A DNA stretch of 64,000 bases from Methylovirgula sp. (GCF_037200945.1 NZ_JBBCGP010000001.1:2168501-2232500), one strand, 5' to 3'. Counted from the first letter of the stretch, positions 24,066-33,400 are shown. Program-made: numbers and translations. Notes: generated by a model from the letters alone, not told the origin.

Positions 24066-26357
24066 GTGCAGTCCAAAGGCGATCAGCTGAAACCCGTCGA
24101 AGTGGCAACCGAAGTCGAAGAGGCTGTTGAGGTTCCGCCGCCGGTCGATCCGGCGCTTACCGGTGATTCGTCGCCCGCGGCCTCGATCTCGATCATGGAT
24201 AATATCGCCGAAGGAGCCGTACCGGATCCCGACCTCGTCCATTCGCCGGAGCGGTTCATCAATCGCGAATTGTCGTGGCTCGAATTCAACCGTCGCGTCC
24301 TGCAGGAGGCCTCGAATCGCAATCATCCTCTGCTGGAGCAATTGCGGTTCCTGTCGATCTCCGCCAACAACCTCGACGAATTCTTCATGGTCCGCGTTGC
24401 GGGCCTGCGCGGCCAGGTGCGGGCGGGTGTTTCGACACCGTCCGAGGACGGACTGACACCGGCCGAACAATTGGCCAAAATTCGCGAGCGTGTTGGCTTG
24501 GTTGCGGCCGAGCAGCAGAGGCGCTGGGGCGAGCTGCGCGCGGAATTGAAAGCCAATTCCATCGTTCTGCTTGAGGCGCGCGATCAAGAGCCCGCCGACA
24601 TCGCGTGGCTCGAACAATATTTCCTGCAGCATGTCTTCCCGCTGCTGACGCCGCTGGCCGTCGATCCGGCGCATCCGTTCCCATTCATCCCCAATCTCGG
24701 CTTCACCGTCGCGCTCGAACTGGTCGAGCCACGCGAGAACCGGCATCTCAAAGCGCTGATACGTCTTCCGACCAAGGCGGACCGCTTTGTTCAATTGCCG
24801 CCGTCGGGAAACACCCAGCGTTTCATCGCCATTGAGACGCTTGTCGGCATGTTCACGCAGGCGCTGTTCCCCGGTTATCTGGTGCGCGGCTCCGGTATTT
24901 TCCGCGTCATCCGTGACAGCGATATCGAGGTCGAGGAAGAGGCTGAAGATCTTGTGCTGCTCTTCCAGACGGCGTTGAAGCGCCGCCGCCGCGGTTCGGT
25001 TATCCGGCTTGAAGTCGATGGGCGTATGCCGGAGCAATTGCGCAATTTTGTCGCCGAAGAACTCGACGTCGCCTACGACGAAATTTTCGTCCTGGATGGA
25101 ATGCTGGCGCAGAACGAACTTTCGACGCTGATTGGCGCCGTCGATCGGCCGGAGTTGAAGTTCAAGCCGTATAATCCGCGGTTCCCCGAGCGGGTTCGCG
25201 AGAACGGCGGCGATTGCTTCGTCGCTATCAAACAGAAAGACCTCGTCGTCCATCATCCGTACGAGTCCTTCGACGTCGTCGTGCAATTTCTGAAACAGGC
25301 TGCGGCCGACCCGTCGGTGGTGGCGATCAAGCAGACGCTCTATCGTACATCGGCCGACAGTCCGATCGTCCGGGCGCTCATCGAGGCGGCGGAGGCCGGC
25401 AAATCGGTTACCGCGCTCGTCGAATTGAAGGCCCGCTTCGATGAAGAGGCCAACATCCGCTGGGCGCTCGATCTCGAACGCGCCGGTGCACAGGTGGTCT
25501 TCGGCTTCATCGCGCTCAAGACGCACGCCAAGCTGTCGATGGTCGTGCGGCGCGAAGGCAATGGCCTCGTAACCTACTGCCATCTCGGCACCGGCAATTA
25601 CCATCCGGTGACGGCGCGCATTTACACTGACATTTCGTTCTTCACGGCCGATCCGGCAATCGCGAGCGATGTCTCACGCGTCTTCAATTACATCACCGGC
25701 TATGCCGAGCCGGCGCAATTGGAGCGCATGTCGATCTCGCCGATCAATTTGAAGAAGCGGCTGCTCGATCACATCGCGCGCGAGGCGGAATTGGCCCGCG
25801 CGGGCAAGCCGGCGGCGATCTGGGCCAAATGCAATGCGCTCGTTGATCCCGAGATCATCGATGCCCTTTATGCCGCGAGCCACGCCGGCGTGAAGATCGA
25901 TCTGATTATCCGCGGCATCTGCTGCTTGCGGCCGGGCGTGCCGGGTCTTTCGGAAAATATCCGGGTGAAATCGATCATCGGCCGCTTCCTCGAACATGCG
26001 CGTGTCTATGCTTTTGGCGCCGGCCACGGGCTGCCGCACTCGAAGGCGGCGGTCTATATTTCGTCCGCCGATCTGATGCCACGCAATCTCGACCGCCGCG
26101 TCGAGTCTTTGGTGCCGATCACCAATCCGACCTGTCACAGCCAGGTGCTCGATCAGATCATGATCGCGAACCTCATCGACAATCAGCAGAGCTACAGAGT
26201 GCTGCCAGATGGGTCGAGCACGCGGATCAACGCGGGCAAGGAAGAACCGTTCAACGCGCATTCCTATTTCATGACCAATCCAAGCCTCTCGGGCCGCGGC
26301 AAGTCGTTGCAGGAATCAGCGCCCAAAACCCTGCTCAAACGTCTGGAGGGCCGGTGA
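24066..26357 (+). CDS. ppk1: polyphosphate kinase 1
   Basis: About 763 residues; it makes inorganic polyphosphate from ATP. After a Pro/Glu-rich leader, the N domain starts at FINRELSWLEFNRRVLQEA. The phospholipase-D-like catalytic half contains both conserved His: KTHAKLSMVVRR and CHLGTGNYHPVTARIY. The C-terminus has HSKAAVYISSADLMPRNLDRRVE, and the total length is normal. I prefer GTG 24066 because AGGAGAGA precedes it at good spacing. Upstream in-frame starts at 24009 or 23985 would add 19-27 residues. Its end overlaps ppx by 4 bases, coupling polyphosphate synthesis and breakdown. Confidence 0.95.
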   Translation: MQSKGDQLKPVEVATEVEEAVEVPPPVDPALTGDSSPAASISIMDNIAEGAVPDPDLVHSPERFINRELSWLEFNRRVLQEASNRNHPLLEQLRFLSISANNLDEFFMVRVAGLRGQVRAGVSTPSEDGLTPAEQLAKIRERVGLVAAEQQRRWGELRAELKANSIVLLEARDQEPADIAWLEQYFLQHVFPLLTPLAVDPAHPFPFIPNLGFTVALELVEPRENRHLKALIRLPTKADRFVQLPPSGNTQRFIAIETLVGMFTQALFPGYLVRGSGIFRVIRDSDIEVEEEAEDLVLLFQTALKRRRRGSVIRLEVDGRMPEQLRNFVAEELDVAYDEIFVLDGMLAQNELSTLIGAVDRPELKFKPYNPRFPERVRENGGDCFVAIKQKDLVVHHPYESFDVVVQFLKQAAADPSVVAIKQTLYRTSADSPIVRALIEAAEAGKSVTALVELKARFDEEANIRWALDLERAGAQVVFGFIALKTHAKLSMVVRREGNGLVTYCHLGTGNYHPVTARIYTDISFFTADPAIASDVSRVFNYITGYAEPAQLERMSISPINLKKRLLDHIAREAELARAGKPAAIWAKCNALVDPEIIDALYAASHAGVKIDLIIRGICCLRPGVPGLSENIRVKSIIGRFLEHARVYAFGAGHGLPHSKAAVYISSADLMPRNLDRRVESLVPITNPTCHSQVLDQIMIANLIDNQQSYRVLPDGSSTRINAGKEEPFNAHSYFMTNPSLSGRGKSLQESAPKTLLKRLEGR

Positions 26358-27919
26358 ACCTGCAAATGCCGAAACTCTTTGCAACGATGCAATTGCGCCC
26401 GGAGGTCAAGGGACCGGTCGCCGTCGTTGACATCGGTTCAAACTCGGTACGGCTCGTCGTTTATGACGGGCTGACGCGATCGCCGACGCCGATCTTCAAT
26501 GAAAAGGCGCTCTGCGCTTTGGGTCACGGCGTGGCCAAGACAGGCGAACTGGCAGCGTCGAGTGTGGCGAAGGCACTCGCCGCGCTCAAGCGCTACCGCG
26601 TTCTGATCAAGATCATGAACGTTCAGCAGGTTTATGCTTTCGCCACCGCCGCGGCGCGCGATGCGTCAAATGGGCCGGCCTTTGTTGCCGATGCCAGCAA
26701 CGCGATCGGCGCGCCTGTCAGCTTGCTTTCGGGGCGGCGGGAGGCGGAGCTTTCCGCGCTCGGCGTCATTTCAGGTTTTCATGAACCGGACGGCATCGTC
26801 GCCGATCTCGGCGGCGGTTCGCTCGAACTCATCGACATCAAAGGCGCGAAGGTCGGCAAAGGCATCACGCTGCCGCTCGGCGGCCTATCGCTGATGGATG
26901 CGTCCAACCACTCGCTGCGCAACGCCGCGCGCATCGCCCAGGAAGCTCTGGAAGATGCCAAGCTGCTCGCCAGACTGCGCGGCCGTACGCTCTATGCCGT
27001 CGGCGGAACCTGGCGCGCGCTCGCCAAATTGCACATGCGCCAGCGCAATTATCTGCTGAGCATCATGCATGGCTATAATATTCCGGCGCGGGAAGCTGCC
27101 GATTTCGCCGGCCTTGTCGAGCGCGTGAATGCCGAAGCGTTGATTGCCGTCGAGGCGGTGACGCCGGCGCGGCGTCCCTTGCTTGCCTATGGCGCGATTG
27201 TCCTCGATGAAATCATCCGCAAGGCGCCGCCGAAACAAGTGACTATCTCCGCCTCCGGCGTGCGCGAGGGCTTGCTGTACGAACAATTGTCGAGCGCCGA
27301 GCAGCGTCTCGATCCGCTGATTTTCGCCGCGCAGACGTTCAACGATGCCTATGCGCGCTCGCCTCGTCACGCCGAGGAACTGCGGCAATGGACTGACCGC
27401 TTCATGGACTCGTTGCGTTTCGACGAGACGCTTGAGGACAAACGGCTTCGGCATGCGGCCTGCCTGCTCGCCGATGTCAATTGGCGTGCGCATCCCGATT
27501 ATCGCAGCGAGCAAAGTCTGAATATCGTTGTGAACGGTGCTTTCACCGGCATCGATCATCCGGGGCGCTGTTTCCTCGCGCTCGTCATGTCTTATCGTTA
27601 TCTGGGCCTCGACGCCGACGTGAACCCGCAAGTGCGCGCGCATGTTTCGCCGCGGCTTCTCGATCAGGCGCGATTGCTCGCGGGCGCCATGCGCGTCGCT
27701 TATGCCGTCTCCGCCGGTATGGCGGATGTGCTGCCGCGCGTGCCGCTGATCACGTCCAAAGGCAAGACGATCCTTACGCTGCCGCCAGATCTAGCGGACC
27801 TGGCTGGCGAGCGGCTGAGCAATCGCCAGAAGCAGCTTGCCAAGCTGATTGGCCGCGAGGCGGTGATCCAGACGGGCGCCACGATAAAGACAGGCAGCAG
27901 TTCGGTCGAGACGGCTTAA
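26354..27919 (+). CDS. ppx: exopolyphosphatase (Ppx/GppA family)
   Basis: A 521-residue member of the Ppx/GppA phosphatases, which release phosphate from polyphosphate or hydrolyse pppGpp. The sugar-kinase/actin-like fold is shown by VAVVDIGSNSVRLVVYDG, the second phosphate loop VADLGGGSLELIDI and the YAVGGTWRALAK segment. The C-terminal HD-like helical domain is of the longer alphaproteobacterial type. The ATGA overlap with ppk1 indicates one operon. Exopolyphosphatase is favoured over GppA by this linkage. Confidence 0.92.
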   Translation: MNLQMPKLFATMQLRPEVKGPVAVVDIGSNSVRLVVYDGLTRSPTPIFNEKALCALGHGVAKTGELAASSVAKALAALKRYRVLIKIMNVQQVYAFATAAARDASNGPAFVADASNAIGAPVSLLSGRREAELSALGVISGFHEPDGIVADLGGGSLELIDIKGAKVGKGITLPLGGLSLMDASNHSLRNAARIAQEALEDAKLLARLRGRTLYAVGGTWRALAKLHMRQRNYLLSIMHGYNIPAREAADFAGLVERVNAEALIAVEAVTPARRPLLAYGAIVLDEIIRKAPPKQVTISASGVREGLLYEQLSSAEQRLDPLIFAAQTFNDAYARSPRHAEELRQWTDRFMDSLRFDETLEDKRLRHAACLLADVNWRAHPDYRSEQSLNIVVNGAFTGIDHPGRCFLALVMSYRYLGLDADVNPQVRAHVSPRLLDQARLLAGAMRVAYAVSAGMADVLPRVPLITSKGKTILTLPPDLADLAGERLSNRQKQLAKLIGREAVIQTGATIKTGSSSVETA

Positions 27920-27953
27920 TCTTGCCTGCAACGATCGTGCTTGAGACAAGCAC

Positions 27954-28601
27954 ATGACATGGATGCCTAATCGCCGCAATCTCGTGCTCGGAACAAGCAC
28001 AGCCTTGCTTACAGCTTGCCGACGCGAGCAGACGCTAAGTTCCCCCAAGCCAAGACTTTGCTCCTCGGACGATAAAATCGAAGTCGATCTACAGTCTGGA
28101 GTCGGTCCAAAGTTGGTTTTGCGCGGTCTGCGCCGAAATGGGGTGGATAGCGTTCATGGAAAATACGGCAGTTTTGCACCAGCATTTCAGGTGACGAAGT
28201 CAGACTGTGCAAAGGTCTTTGCTGGTCAATCTGCAACGCTATGGGCTAATGAAGCGGATCCAACCCCAACCAAGTGGGATTGCGTCTGCGGCAAAATTAT
28301 TATCGGAGCAGGGACGGAAGCTGATTTGAGAAGTTTTGGTGAGCGGGAACAAGGTACATACCACGCCGCTTACAAATCTGGTGATTACAAGACGGTAGGC
28401 GATTGGTGCGTAATACCTTCGGTTAAAACAGGCGGAATGCAGCTATCATTCTACGATCCGAGCAAAATCACTTTTGCGAACGATATCTGGCTGACCTTCG
28501 ACGGCATCACAATTGGTGTGCTCTACAAGGACTATTTTTTGATGGACCAGGCGTTGACGCACGAACTTTGGGCCATGCCTATCAGGTCTATCAGAAGTTA
28601 G
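27954..28601 (+). CDS. orphan lipoprotein-like protein of lower GC content
   Basis: A 215-residue protein whose N-terminus (RRNLVLGTSTALLTACR) ends in a lipobox-like LTAC, so it is probably lipid-anchored. The mature part has about five Cys (in RLCSSD, SDCAKV, WDCVCGK, GDWCVIP), perhaps disulfides. I do not recognise a family. Its base composition is near 50 % GC, clearly below its neighbours, with AT-ending codons, which suggests recent acquisition. It is wedged between ppx and the convergent rnd. A second ATG at 27963 is possible. Confidence 0.6.
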   Translation: MTWMPNRRNLVLGTSTALLTACRREQTLSSPKPRLCSSDDKIEVDLQSGVGPKLVLRGLRRNGVDSVHGKYGSFAPAFQVTKSDCAKVFAGQSATLWANEADPTPTKWDCVCGKIIIGAGTEADLRSFGEREQGTYHAAYKSGDYKTVGDWCVIPSVKTGGMQLSFYDPSKITFANDIWLTFDGITIGVLYKDYFLMDQALTHELWAMPIRSIRS

Positions 28602-28629
28602 TGGAGTTTCTGGACAAATACGGCCGCGT

Positions 28630-29805
28630 TTATTGAGCAGGCTCTGCCGCTTCCGGTGTGTCATGCCATTCGAGCGCGATCACTTTGCCTTTTTCCAAGG
28701 TGAGTGCGAGGCGCCCCTCGATCAGCTCCAGCGCTTTTTCGCCGAAAATCTCACGCCGCCAGCCGCTAAGCGTGGGAATTTTGGCGCTTTTGTTGGTCGC
28801 GAGAACTTCTAAATCCTCGACCGTCGCGATCATCTTTGCCGCGACGCCATGGGCTTCGCTGACTTGCCGCAGCAGAACCTTTAGAAGCTCGACGGTCGCG
28901 CCATTGCCGTTGCGGCGTTCGCGCTCGATCTTCGGCAAAGTTTTTGGATCGCGCGCGAGGCCGCGCTGAACGGCGGCGAGAATATCGGCGCCGGCGCGCG
29001 AGCGCTCCATTCCGCGCGGGAAGGCCCGCAGATTGCCGAGCTCGTCCGCCGTTTTCGGTGCTGCGCTGGCGATCTCGACGAGAACATCGTCCTTGAGCAC
29101 ACGGCCGCGCGGCACGTCGCGGGCCTGCGCCTCCGCCTCGCGCCAGGCGGCAAGCTCCATCAGGACGGCGAGATCGCGGGGCCGCCGTGCCCGGCCGCGA
29201 AACCGCTCCCACGCCCGTTCGGGATGCTGTTCATAGACGTCGGCCGAGGTCAGCGCGGCCATCTCATCGTCGAGCCAGGAGAGTCGGCCGGTCGATTCCA
29301 GTTTTTTCCGTAAATAAAGATAGATGTCGCGCAGATAGGTCACGTCGGCGATGGCGTAATTGATCTGCGCCTCCGAGAGCGGGCGCCGGGACCAATCGGT
29401 AAAGCGCGAGGATTTATCAAGAGTGACCTTGCAGACCGACTGGACCAACTCGCCGTAGGCGATCTGCTCGCCAAAACCGCAAACCATGGCCGCGACTTGC
29501 GTGTCGAACAGTGGCGCCGGGATCAGCCTGGCGAGGTTCCAGATGATTTCGATGTCCTGCCGTGCGGCATGGAACACCTTGACCACGGCTGTATTCGCCA
29601 TCAGCGCAAAAACTGGCGATAAATCAATGCCTTCCGAAAGCGCATCGACGGCGATCGCCTCGTCCGGCGAGGCGATTTGCACGACGCAGAGTTGGGGCCA
29701 GAAGGTGGTTTCCCGCAGAAATTCCGTATCGACGGTAATAAAGGGGTGGTCAGCGAACCGGCGGCAGGCCTCCGCCAGTTCATGATTCGAGGTAATCAAG
29801 CTCAT
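28630..29805 (-). CDS. rnd: ribonuclease D
   Basis: A 391-residue DEDDy 3'-5' exoribonuclease acting in tRNA and stable-RNA 3' maturation. ExoI is ITVDTEFLRE (Asp/Glu), ExoII lies in VVKVFHAARQDIEIIW (Asp), and ExoIII is YAIADVTYL (Tyr/Asp). An HRDC-like region follows (RDLAVLMELAAWREAEAQ), and a second helical domain ends the protein. The length is normal. It is convergent with the orphan lipoprotein gene and divergent from the IalB gene. Confidence 0.93.
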   Translation of the reverse strand: MSLITSNHELAEACRRFADHPFITVDTEFLRETTFWPQLCVVQIASPDEAIAVDALSEGIDLSPVFALMANTAVVKVFHAARQDIEIIWNLARLIPAPLFDTQVAAMVCGFGEQIAYGELVQSVCKVTLDKSSRFTDWSRRPLSEAQINYAIADVTYLRDIYLYLRKKLESTGRLSWLDDEMAALTSADVYEQHPERAWERFRGRARRPRDLAVLMELAAWREAEAQARDVPRGRVLKDDVLVEIASAAPKTADELGNLRAFPRGMERSRAGADILAAVQRGLARDPKTLPKIERERRNGNGATVELLKVLLRQVSEAHGVAAKMIATVEDLEVLATNKSAKIPTLSGWRREIFGEKALELIEGRLALTLEKGKVIALEWHDTPEAAEPAQ

Positions 29806-29916
29806 TAAGGCTTGATACTGGAAAGGTGACCGCGCTGCCAGTGCCGGGTGGGCCTATCGATCTGCCAGTTTCTCGTATATGGAAAGCGCCTCCCAACGTC
29901 GAAGCAGCGGGAAGCC

Positions 29917-30468
29917 ATGTCGAAACGGTCCTTTTTTGCGATTTTACTTCTGTCCGCCGGCCTCGCGGGGTCGGCTCTGGCCGAGGATTCGGCGGCGAAG
30001 CCCGATGAATCGCATCCTGCCCATGCCTCGGGCACGACCACGAAGGCCTTCGGGCCCTGGAGCCTGCACTGCCAGCCTCCGCATCAGGAAGGCGCGGAGC
30101 CGCTCTGTGTGATCGCTCAGACGGTGGAGAGCTCGAGCAACAAGCTTCTCGCCGTTATCTCGATCGGCCACCAGCACCCGAGCGATCCCTATAATATCGT
30201 GGTCACCCTGCCGCCCAACGTCGCGTTCCCGAGTTCGGTGCATATCCGCACCGGTGAGCAGGACAAATGGGGCGTGGAGCTTCCGTGGCAGCGCTGTATT
30301 CCGGGTGCCTGCATTGCCGGAGCGGAACTAAGCCCGGCGACCCTTGTGCATTGGGCCGGTCTCCAGACTGAAGGCAAAATCGTGTTTGTCGTCGGCTCCG
30401 GGGACGAGGTTGCCGTGCCGATAAGCATGCGTGGCTTTGGCGACGCCTACACAGCGCTCAACAAATAA
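29917..30468 (+). CDS. invasion-associated locus B (IalB) family protein
   Basis: A 183-residue periplasmic protein. A signal peptide (MSKRSFFAILLLSAGLAGS continuing to ALA, then EDS) precedes the IalB domain: FGPWSLHCQPP, PLCVIAQTVES, the paired Cys in QRCIPGACIAG and the C-terminal VPISMRGFGDAYTAL. The name comes from a Bartonella protein linked to erythrocyte invasion, but homologues are general in Hyphomicrobiales and their role is not established. I start at ATG 29917 because the signal peptide begins there. A 5'-truncated paralogue lies at 511-957. Confidence 0.88.
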   Translation: MSKRSFFAILLLSAGLAGSALAEDSAAKPDESHPAHASGTTTKAFGPWSLHCQPPHQEGAEPLCVIAQTVESSSNKLLAVISIGHQHPSDPYNIVVTLPPNVAFPSSVHIRTGEQDKWGVELPWQRCIPGACIAGAELSPATLVHWAGLQTEGKIVFVVGSGDEVAVPISMRGFGDAYTALNK

Positions 30469-30490
30469 AAAACCCGCGCCGCGTGGCGCG
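30469..30490 (-). terminator. GC-rich hairpin with A/T run between the IalB gene and aspS
   Basis: Arms CGCGCC and GGCGCG with a 4-base loop at 30475-30490 are preceded on the plus strand by AAAAAA. On the minus strand this reads as a strong hairpin plus T6. It sits 18 bases before the aspS start. A plus-strand function is uncertain, as no T-run follows there. Confidence 0.35.
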
Positions 30491-30508
30491 CATCTGATGT
30501 GACGGGAC

Positions 30509-32329
30509 ATGCATCTTTATCGTACTCATACGTGTGGCGACCTGCGCGAGGCTCAGGCCGGCGCGGAGGTCCGTCTTTCCGGCTGGTGTCATCGCATCCG
30601 CGATCACGGTGGCGTGCTGTTCATCGATCTGCGCGACCATTACGGCGTTACCCAATGCGTGGTGGACCCGGATTCGCCGGCCTTTCCACAGGCGGAAAAG
30701 CTGCGCTCGGAATGGGTCGTGCGCATTGATGGCACGGTCCGCCAACGCCCGGCCGGCACCGAAAATTCCGAAATGCCGACGGGCTTCATCGAGGTCTATG
30801 TCAACGCCATCGAGGTCTTGGGGCCCGCTGCGGAATTGCCACTGCCTGTCTTCGGCGATCAGCAATATCCCGAGGAGATGCGGCTCAAATATCGCTTCCT
30901 CGATCTGCGCCGCGACAAGCTGCACAAGAATATCATGCTGCGCGGCGCCATCATCGACAGCCTGCGGGCGCGGATGAAGTCGCAAGGCTTCTTCGAATTC
31001 CAGACGCCGATTCTTACCGCTTCGAGCCCGGAAGGTGCGCGCGATTTCCTCGTCCCGTCGCGCCTGCATCCCGGCAAGTTCTATGCGCTGCCGCAGGCGC
31101 CGCAGCAGTTCAAGCAGCTTCTGATGGTCGCTGGCTTCGATCGCTATTTTCAGATCGCGCCGTGTTTCCGCGACGAGGATGCGCGTGCCGACCGCAGCCC
31201 CGGGGAATTCTATCAGCTCGATTGCGAGATGAGCTTCGTCACGCAGGAAGACGTTTTCGCGGCGATCGAGCCGGTGCTGCGCGGCGTCTTCGAGGAATTC
31301 GGCGACGGCAAGCCGGTCACACAGAAATTCCCGCTGATCCCTTATGCCGAAGCCATGCTGAAATACGGTTCGGACAAGCCGGATTTGCGCAATCCACTCG
31401 TTATTGTTGACGTAACGGCGGAATTCGCACGCGACGACGTGACCTTCAACGCCTTCAAGAATGTCATCAAGGCGGGCGGCATCGTCCGCGCGATTCCGGC
31501 GCCGGGCGCGGGCGCGCAACCGCGCTCATTCTTCGACAAGCTCAACGATTGGGCGCGCGGCGAAGGCGCGCCGGGGCTGGGCTATGTGATTTTCGAGAAC
31601 GCCGAGGGCGGCCTTGCCGGCAAGGGGCCCATCGCGAAGTTCCTGCCGCCTGAAGTTCAGCAGGCGATCGCCGCGAAGGCCGGAATCGGTGCGGGCGATG
31701 CAGTCTTTTTCGTTTGTGATCAGGAAGCGAAGGCGGCGAAGCTGGCCGGCGCGGCACGGCTCAAAATCGGCAGCGAACTCGGATTGTCGAAGACAGGCGT
31801 GTTCGAGTTCTGCTGGATCGTCGATTTCCCGATGTACGAGTGGAACGACGAAGAGAACAAGATAGACTTCTCGCACAATCCGTTTTCGATGCCGAATTTC
31901 GCGCACGACGATTTCGTTGCGCTCGACGCAGCCGACAAAGACACGATCCTTGCGATCAAGGCGTTTCAATACGACATCGTTTGCAACGGCATCGAATTGT
32001 CGTCGGGCGCCATTCGTAATCATCGCCCCGACATCATGCGCAAGGCGTTCGCACTCGCCGGATATGGTGAGGACGTGCTGGAACAGAAGTTCGGTGGCAT
32101 GTATCGCGCGTTCCAATATGGCGCGCCGCCGCATGGTGGTATCGCGCCGGGCGTCGATCGCATCGTCATGTTGCTTGCGGGCGAAGAAAATCTGCGCGAA
32201 GTCGTCGTCTTTCCGATGAACCAGCGCGCCGAAGATCTTCTCATGAGCGCACCGTCGTCGGTGACGCCGAAGCAATTGCGCGAATTGCACATCAGGCTGA
32301 ATTTGCCTGAGGTGAAGGGCTCTAACTAA
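30509..32329 (+). CDS. aspS: aspartyl-tRNA synthetase
   Basis: A 606-residue bacterial-type class II synthetase. The N-terminal OB anticodon-binding domain (LSGWCHRIRDHGGVLFIDLR) is followed by motif 1, motif 2 (CFRDEDARADRSPGEFYQLD), the bacteria-specific GAD insertion domain and motif 3 (GIAPGVDRIVMLL). Whether it is discriminating or also charges tRNA-Asn depends on residues and partner genes I cannot judge here. It starts 40 bases behind the IalB gene. The length is normal. Confidence 0.97.
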   Translation: MHLYRTHTCGDLREAQAGAEVRLSGWCHRIRDHGGVLFIDLRDHYGVTQCVVDPDSPAFPQAEKLRSEWVVRIDGTVRQRPAGTENSEMPTGFIEVYVNAIEVLGPAAELPLPVFGDQQYPEEMRLKYRFLDLRRDKLHKNIMLRGAIIDSLRARMKSQGFFEFQTPILTASSPEGARDFLVPSRLHPGKFYALPQAPQQFKQLLMVAGFDRYFQIAPCFRDEDARADRSPGEFYQLDCEMSFVTQEDVFAAIEPVLRGVFEEFGDGKPVTQKFPLIPYAEAMLKYGSDKPDLRNPLVIVDVTAEFARDDVTFNAFKNVIKAGGIVRAIPAPGAGAQPRSFFDKLNDWARGEGAPGLGYVIFENAEGGLAGKGPIAKFLPPEVQQAIAAKAGIGAGDAVFFVCDQEAKAAKLAGAARLKIGSELGLSKTGVFEFCWIVDFPMYEWNDEENKIDFSHNPFSMPNFAHDDFVALDAADKDTILAIKAFQYDIVCNGIELSSGAIRNHRPDIMRKAFALAGYGEDVLEQKFGGMYRAFQYGAPPHGGIAPGVDRIVMLLAGEENLREVVVFPMNQRAEDLLMSAPSSVTPKQLRELHIRLNLPEVKGSN

Positions 32330-32417
32330 AGGCCTCTCGCGCTCCGGACTTGCCGCGGCGTGGGAAGTGCTGTCAGTCTGGTGTTGGTACGTTCGGATCT
32401 CAATCGCGGAGCATCTC

Positions 32418-32729
32418 ATGTCTCCTGTTGAAGCTGGGCAGTGGCAGCCGATGGCGACAGCGCCGAAGGATGGAACGCGGATCATCGTCGTCACGCGCGC
32501 GACGGAGCAGGGCACGTCGGACGTCGATGTCGTGCGCTGGATGAAGCCGAAGTCGTTCGGCGAATTTTGCTGGGTGGCGACGGATTCGGATATGGATTGC
32601 ATCGTCATGTACGACGATTGGGAAGTCGCTAACTGGATGCCGTTGCCGTCCTGGAGCCCGCCGTACAAGACGCCGGAGCTTGTTGCGAAGCTTCCAGAAC
32701 CGCCCGAAGCCGAGGGATCCGGCATCTAA
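32418..32729 (+). CDS. small protein resembling the DUF551-type (W-P-ATAPKDGT) group
   Basis: A 103-residue soluble protein whose start, WQPMATAPKDGTRIIVV, matches the short motif found in many phage and bacterial proteins grouped near DUF551. Trp-rich blocks follow (NWMPLPSWSPPY). The function is unknown. I choose ATG 32418; the frame is open upstream to 32367. It lies alone between aspS and the DUF3309-type gene. Confidence 0.6.
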   Translation: MSPVEAGQWQPMATAPKDGTRIIVVTRATEQGTSDVDVVRWMKPKSFGEFCWVATDSDMDCIVMYDDWEVANWMPLPSWSPPYKTPELVAKLPEPPEAEGSGI

Positions 32730-32845
32730 CGCGTATGGCGCGACACAAATCGACGCCGCGACAATCCAGCGAAGCCGGAACTCCGGAGTGAGGTTCGCCG
32801 TTAGCCTCGCCTGAGCATCACGCAAAGCTCAGGTGGAGGATTCCA

Positions 32846-33001
32846 ATGCTCTCGACAATATTGATCATCATTCTGATCTTGGCTTTGATCGGCGGCCTGC
32901 CGAACTGGGGCTATTCCTCCGGCTGGGGCTATTATCCTTCTGGTGGCATCGGCCTCATCCTGCTGATCGTCATTATCCTCGTGCTGTTGGGCCGCATTTA
33001 G
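32846..33001 (+). CDS. DUF3309-family small membrane protein (51 aa)
   Basis: A 51-residue protein starting at ATG 32846 after GGAGGA. Two hydrophobic spans (MLSTILIIILILALIGGLP and GLILLIVIILVLLGRI) are joined by a Trp/Tyr/Gly turn (NWGYSSGWGYYPSGG). This is the characteristic layout of DUF3309 proteins, which are common in alphaproteobacteria and have no known function. The stop is TAG at 32999-33001. Confidence 0.82.
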   Translation: MLSTILIIILILALIGGLPNWGYSSGWGYYPSGGIGLILLIVIILVLLGRI

Positions 33002-33103
33002 CCTTCGTCCATCGCTGCGAAGCAGCAGCCTTCGGGAACCGATATCCGCGAAGGCAGTTGCTGCCAGGGCCGCTCCCGCGGTCTTTAATGAGGGAGAGGA
33101 CAC

Positions 33104-33367
33104 ATGAAGACGACTGGCAAGCTCGCGCTCGCAGTGAGCGCAATCTTTTGGGTTTCTGCGGCCGTCGCGCAGGATGACTCGACGACAACGACGACTCACA
33201 CGGACCATTACGACAATACGCACCACGACGGTGCCTATGTCGGCGTGCCGGGTGTCGTCGGCGTTCACGTCGGTGGCGATTCGCACTCTGGCTGCGAGAC
33301 GCGCAGCAAAACGGTGCAGGACAACGAGACGGGTGACTCGCACACCCGCACCGAATCAAACTGCTAA
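33104..33367 (+). CDS. small exported Thr/His/Asp-rich protein
   Basis: An 87-residue protein with a clear signal peptide (KLALAVSAIFWVSAAVAQ) and a short polar mature part rich in Thr, His and Asp (TTTTTHTDHYDNTHHDG). A Val/Gly turn and two Cys follow. It starts behind GGGAGAGG. The His/Asp content could bind metal, but that is speculation. I do not recognise a family. A strong hairpin terminator follows. Confidence 0.65.
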   Translation: MKTTGKLALAVSAIFWVSAAVAQDDSTTTTTHTDHYDNTHHDGAYVGVPGVVGVHVGGDSHSGCETRSKTVQDNETGDSHTRTESNC

Positions 33368-33373
33368 ATTGAC

Positions 33374-33400
33374 AACGGGACGCCCGATGGCGTCCCGTTT
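33374..33400. terminator. bidirectional rho-independent terminator
   Basis: Arms AACGGGACGCC and GGCGTCCCGTT with a 4-base loop are flanked by A- and T-rich ends. It lies between the convergent ends of the small exported protein gene (33367) and the oxalate-CoA ligase gene (33411), so it can serve both. Confidence 0.75.

Noticed and set aside
24021..25604. 527-codon open frame antisense to ppk1
   Set aside because: High-GC genes commonly leave a long open antisense frame. The translation is Arg/Asp/Glu-rich without domain features, while the plus strand encodes an intact PPK1.
30458..31519. 353-codon frame antisense to aspS
   Set aside because: It is the shadow of an intact aspartyl-tRNA synthetase gene with no features of its own.
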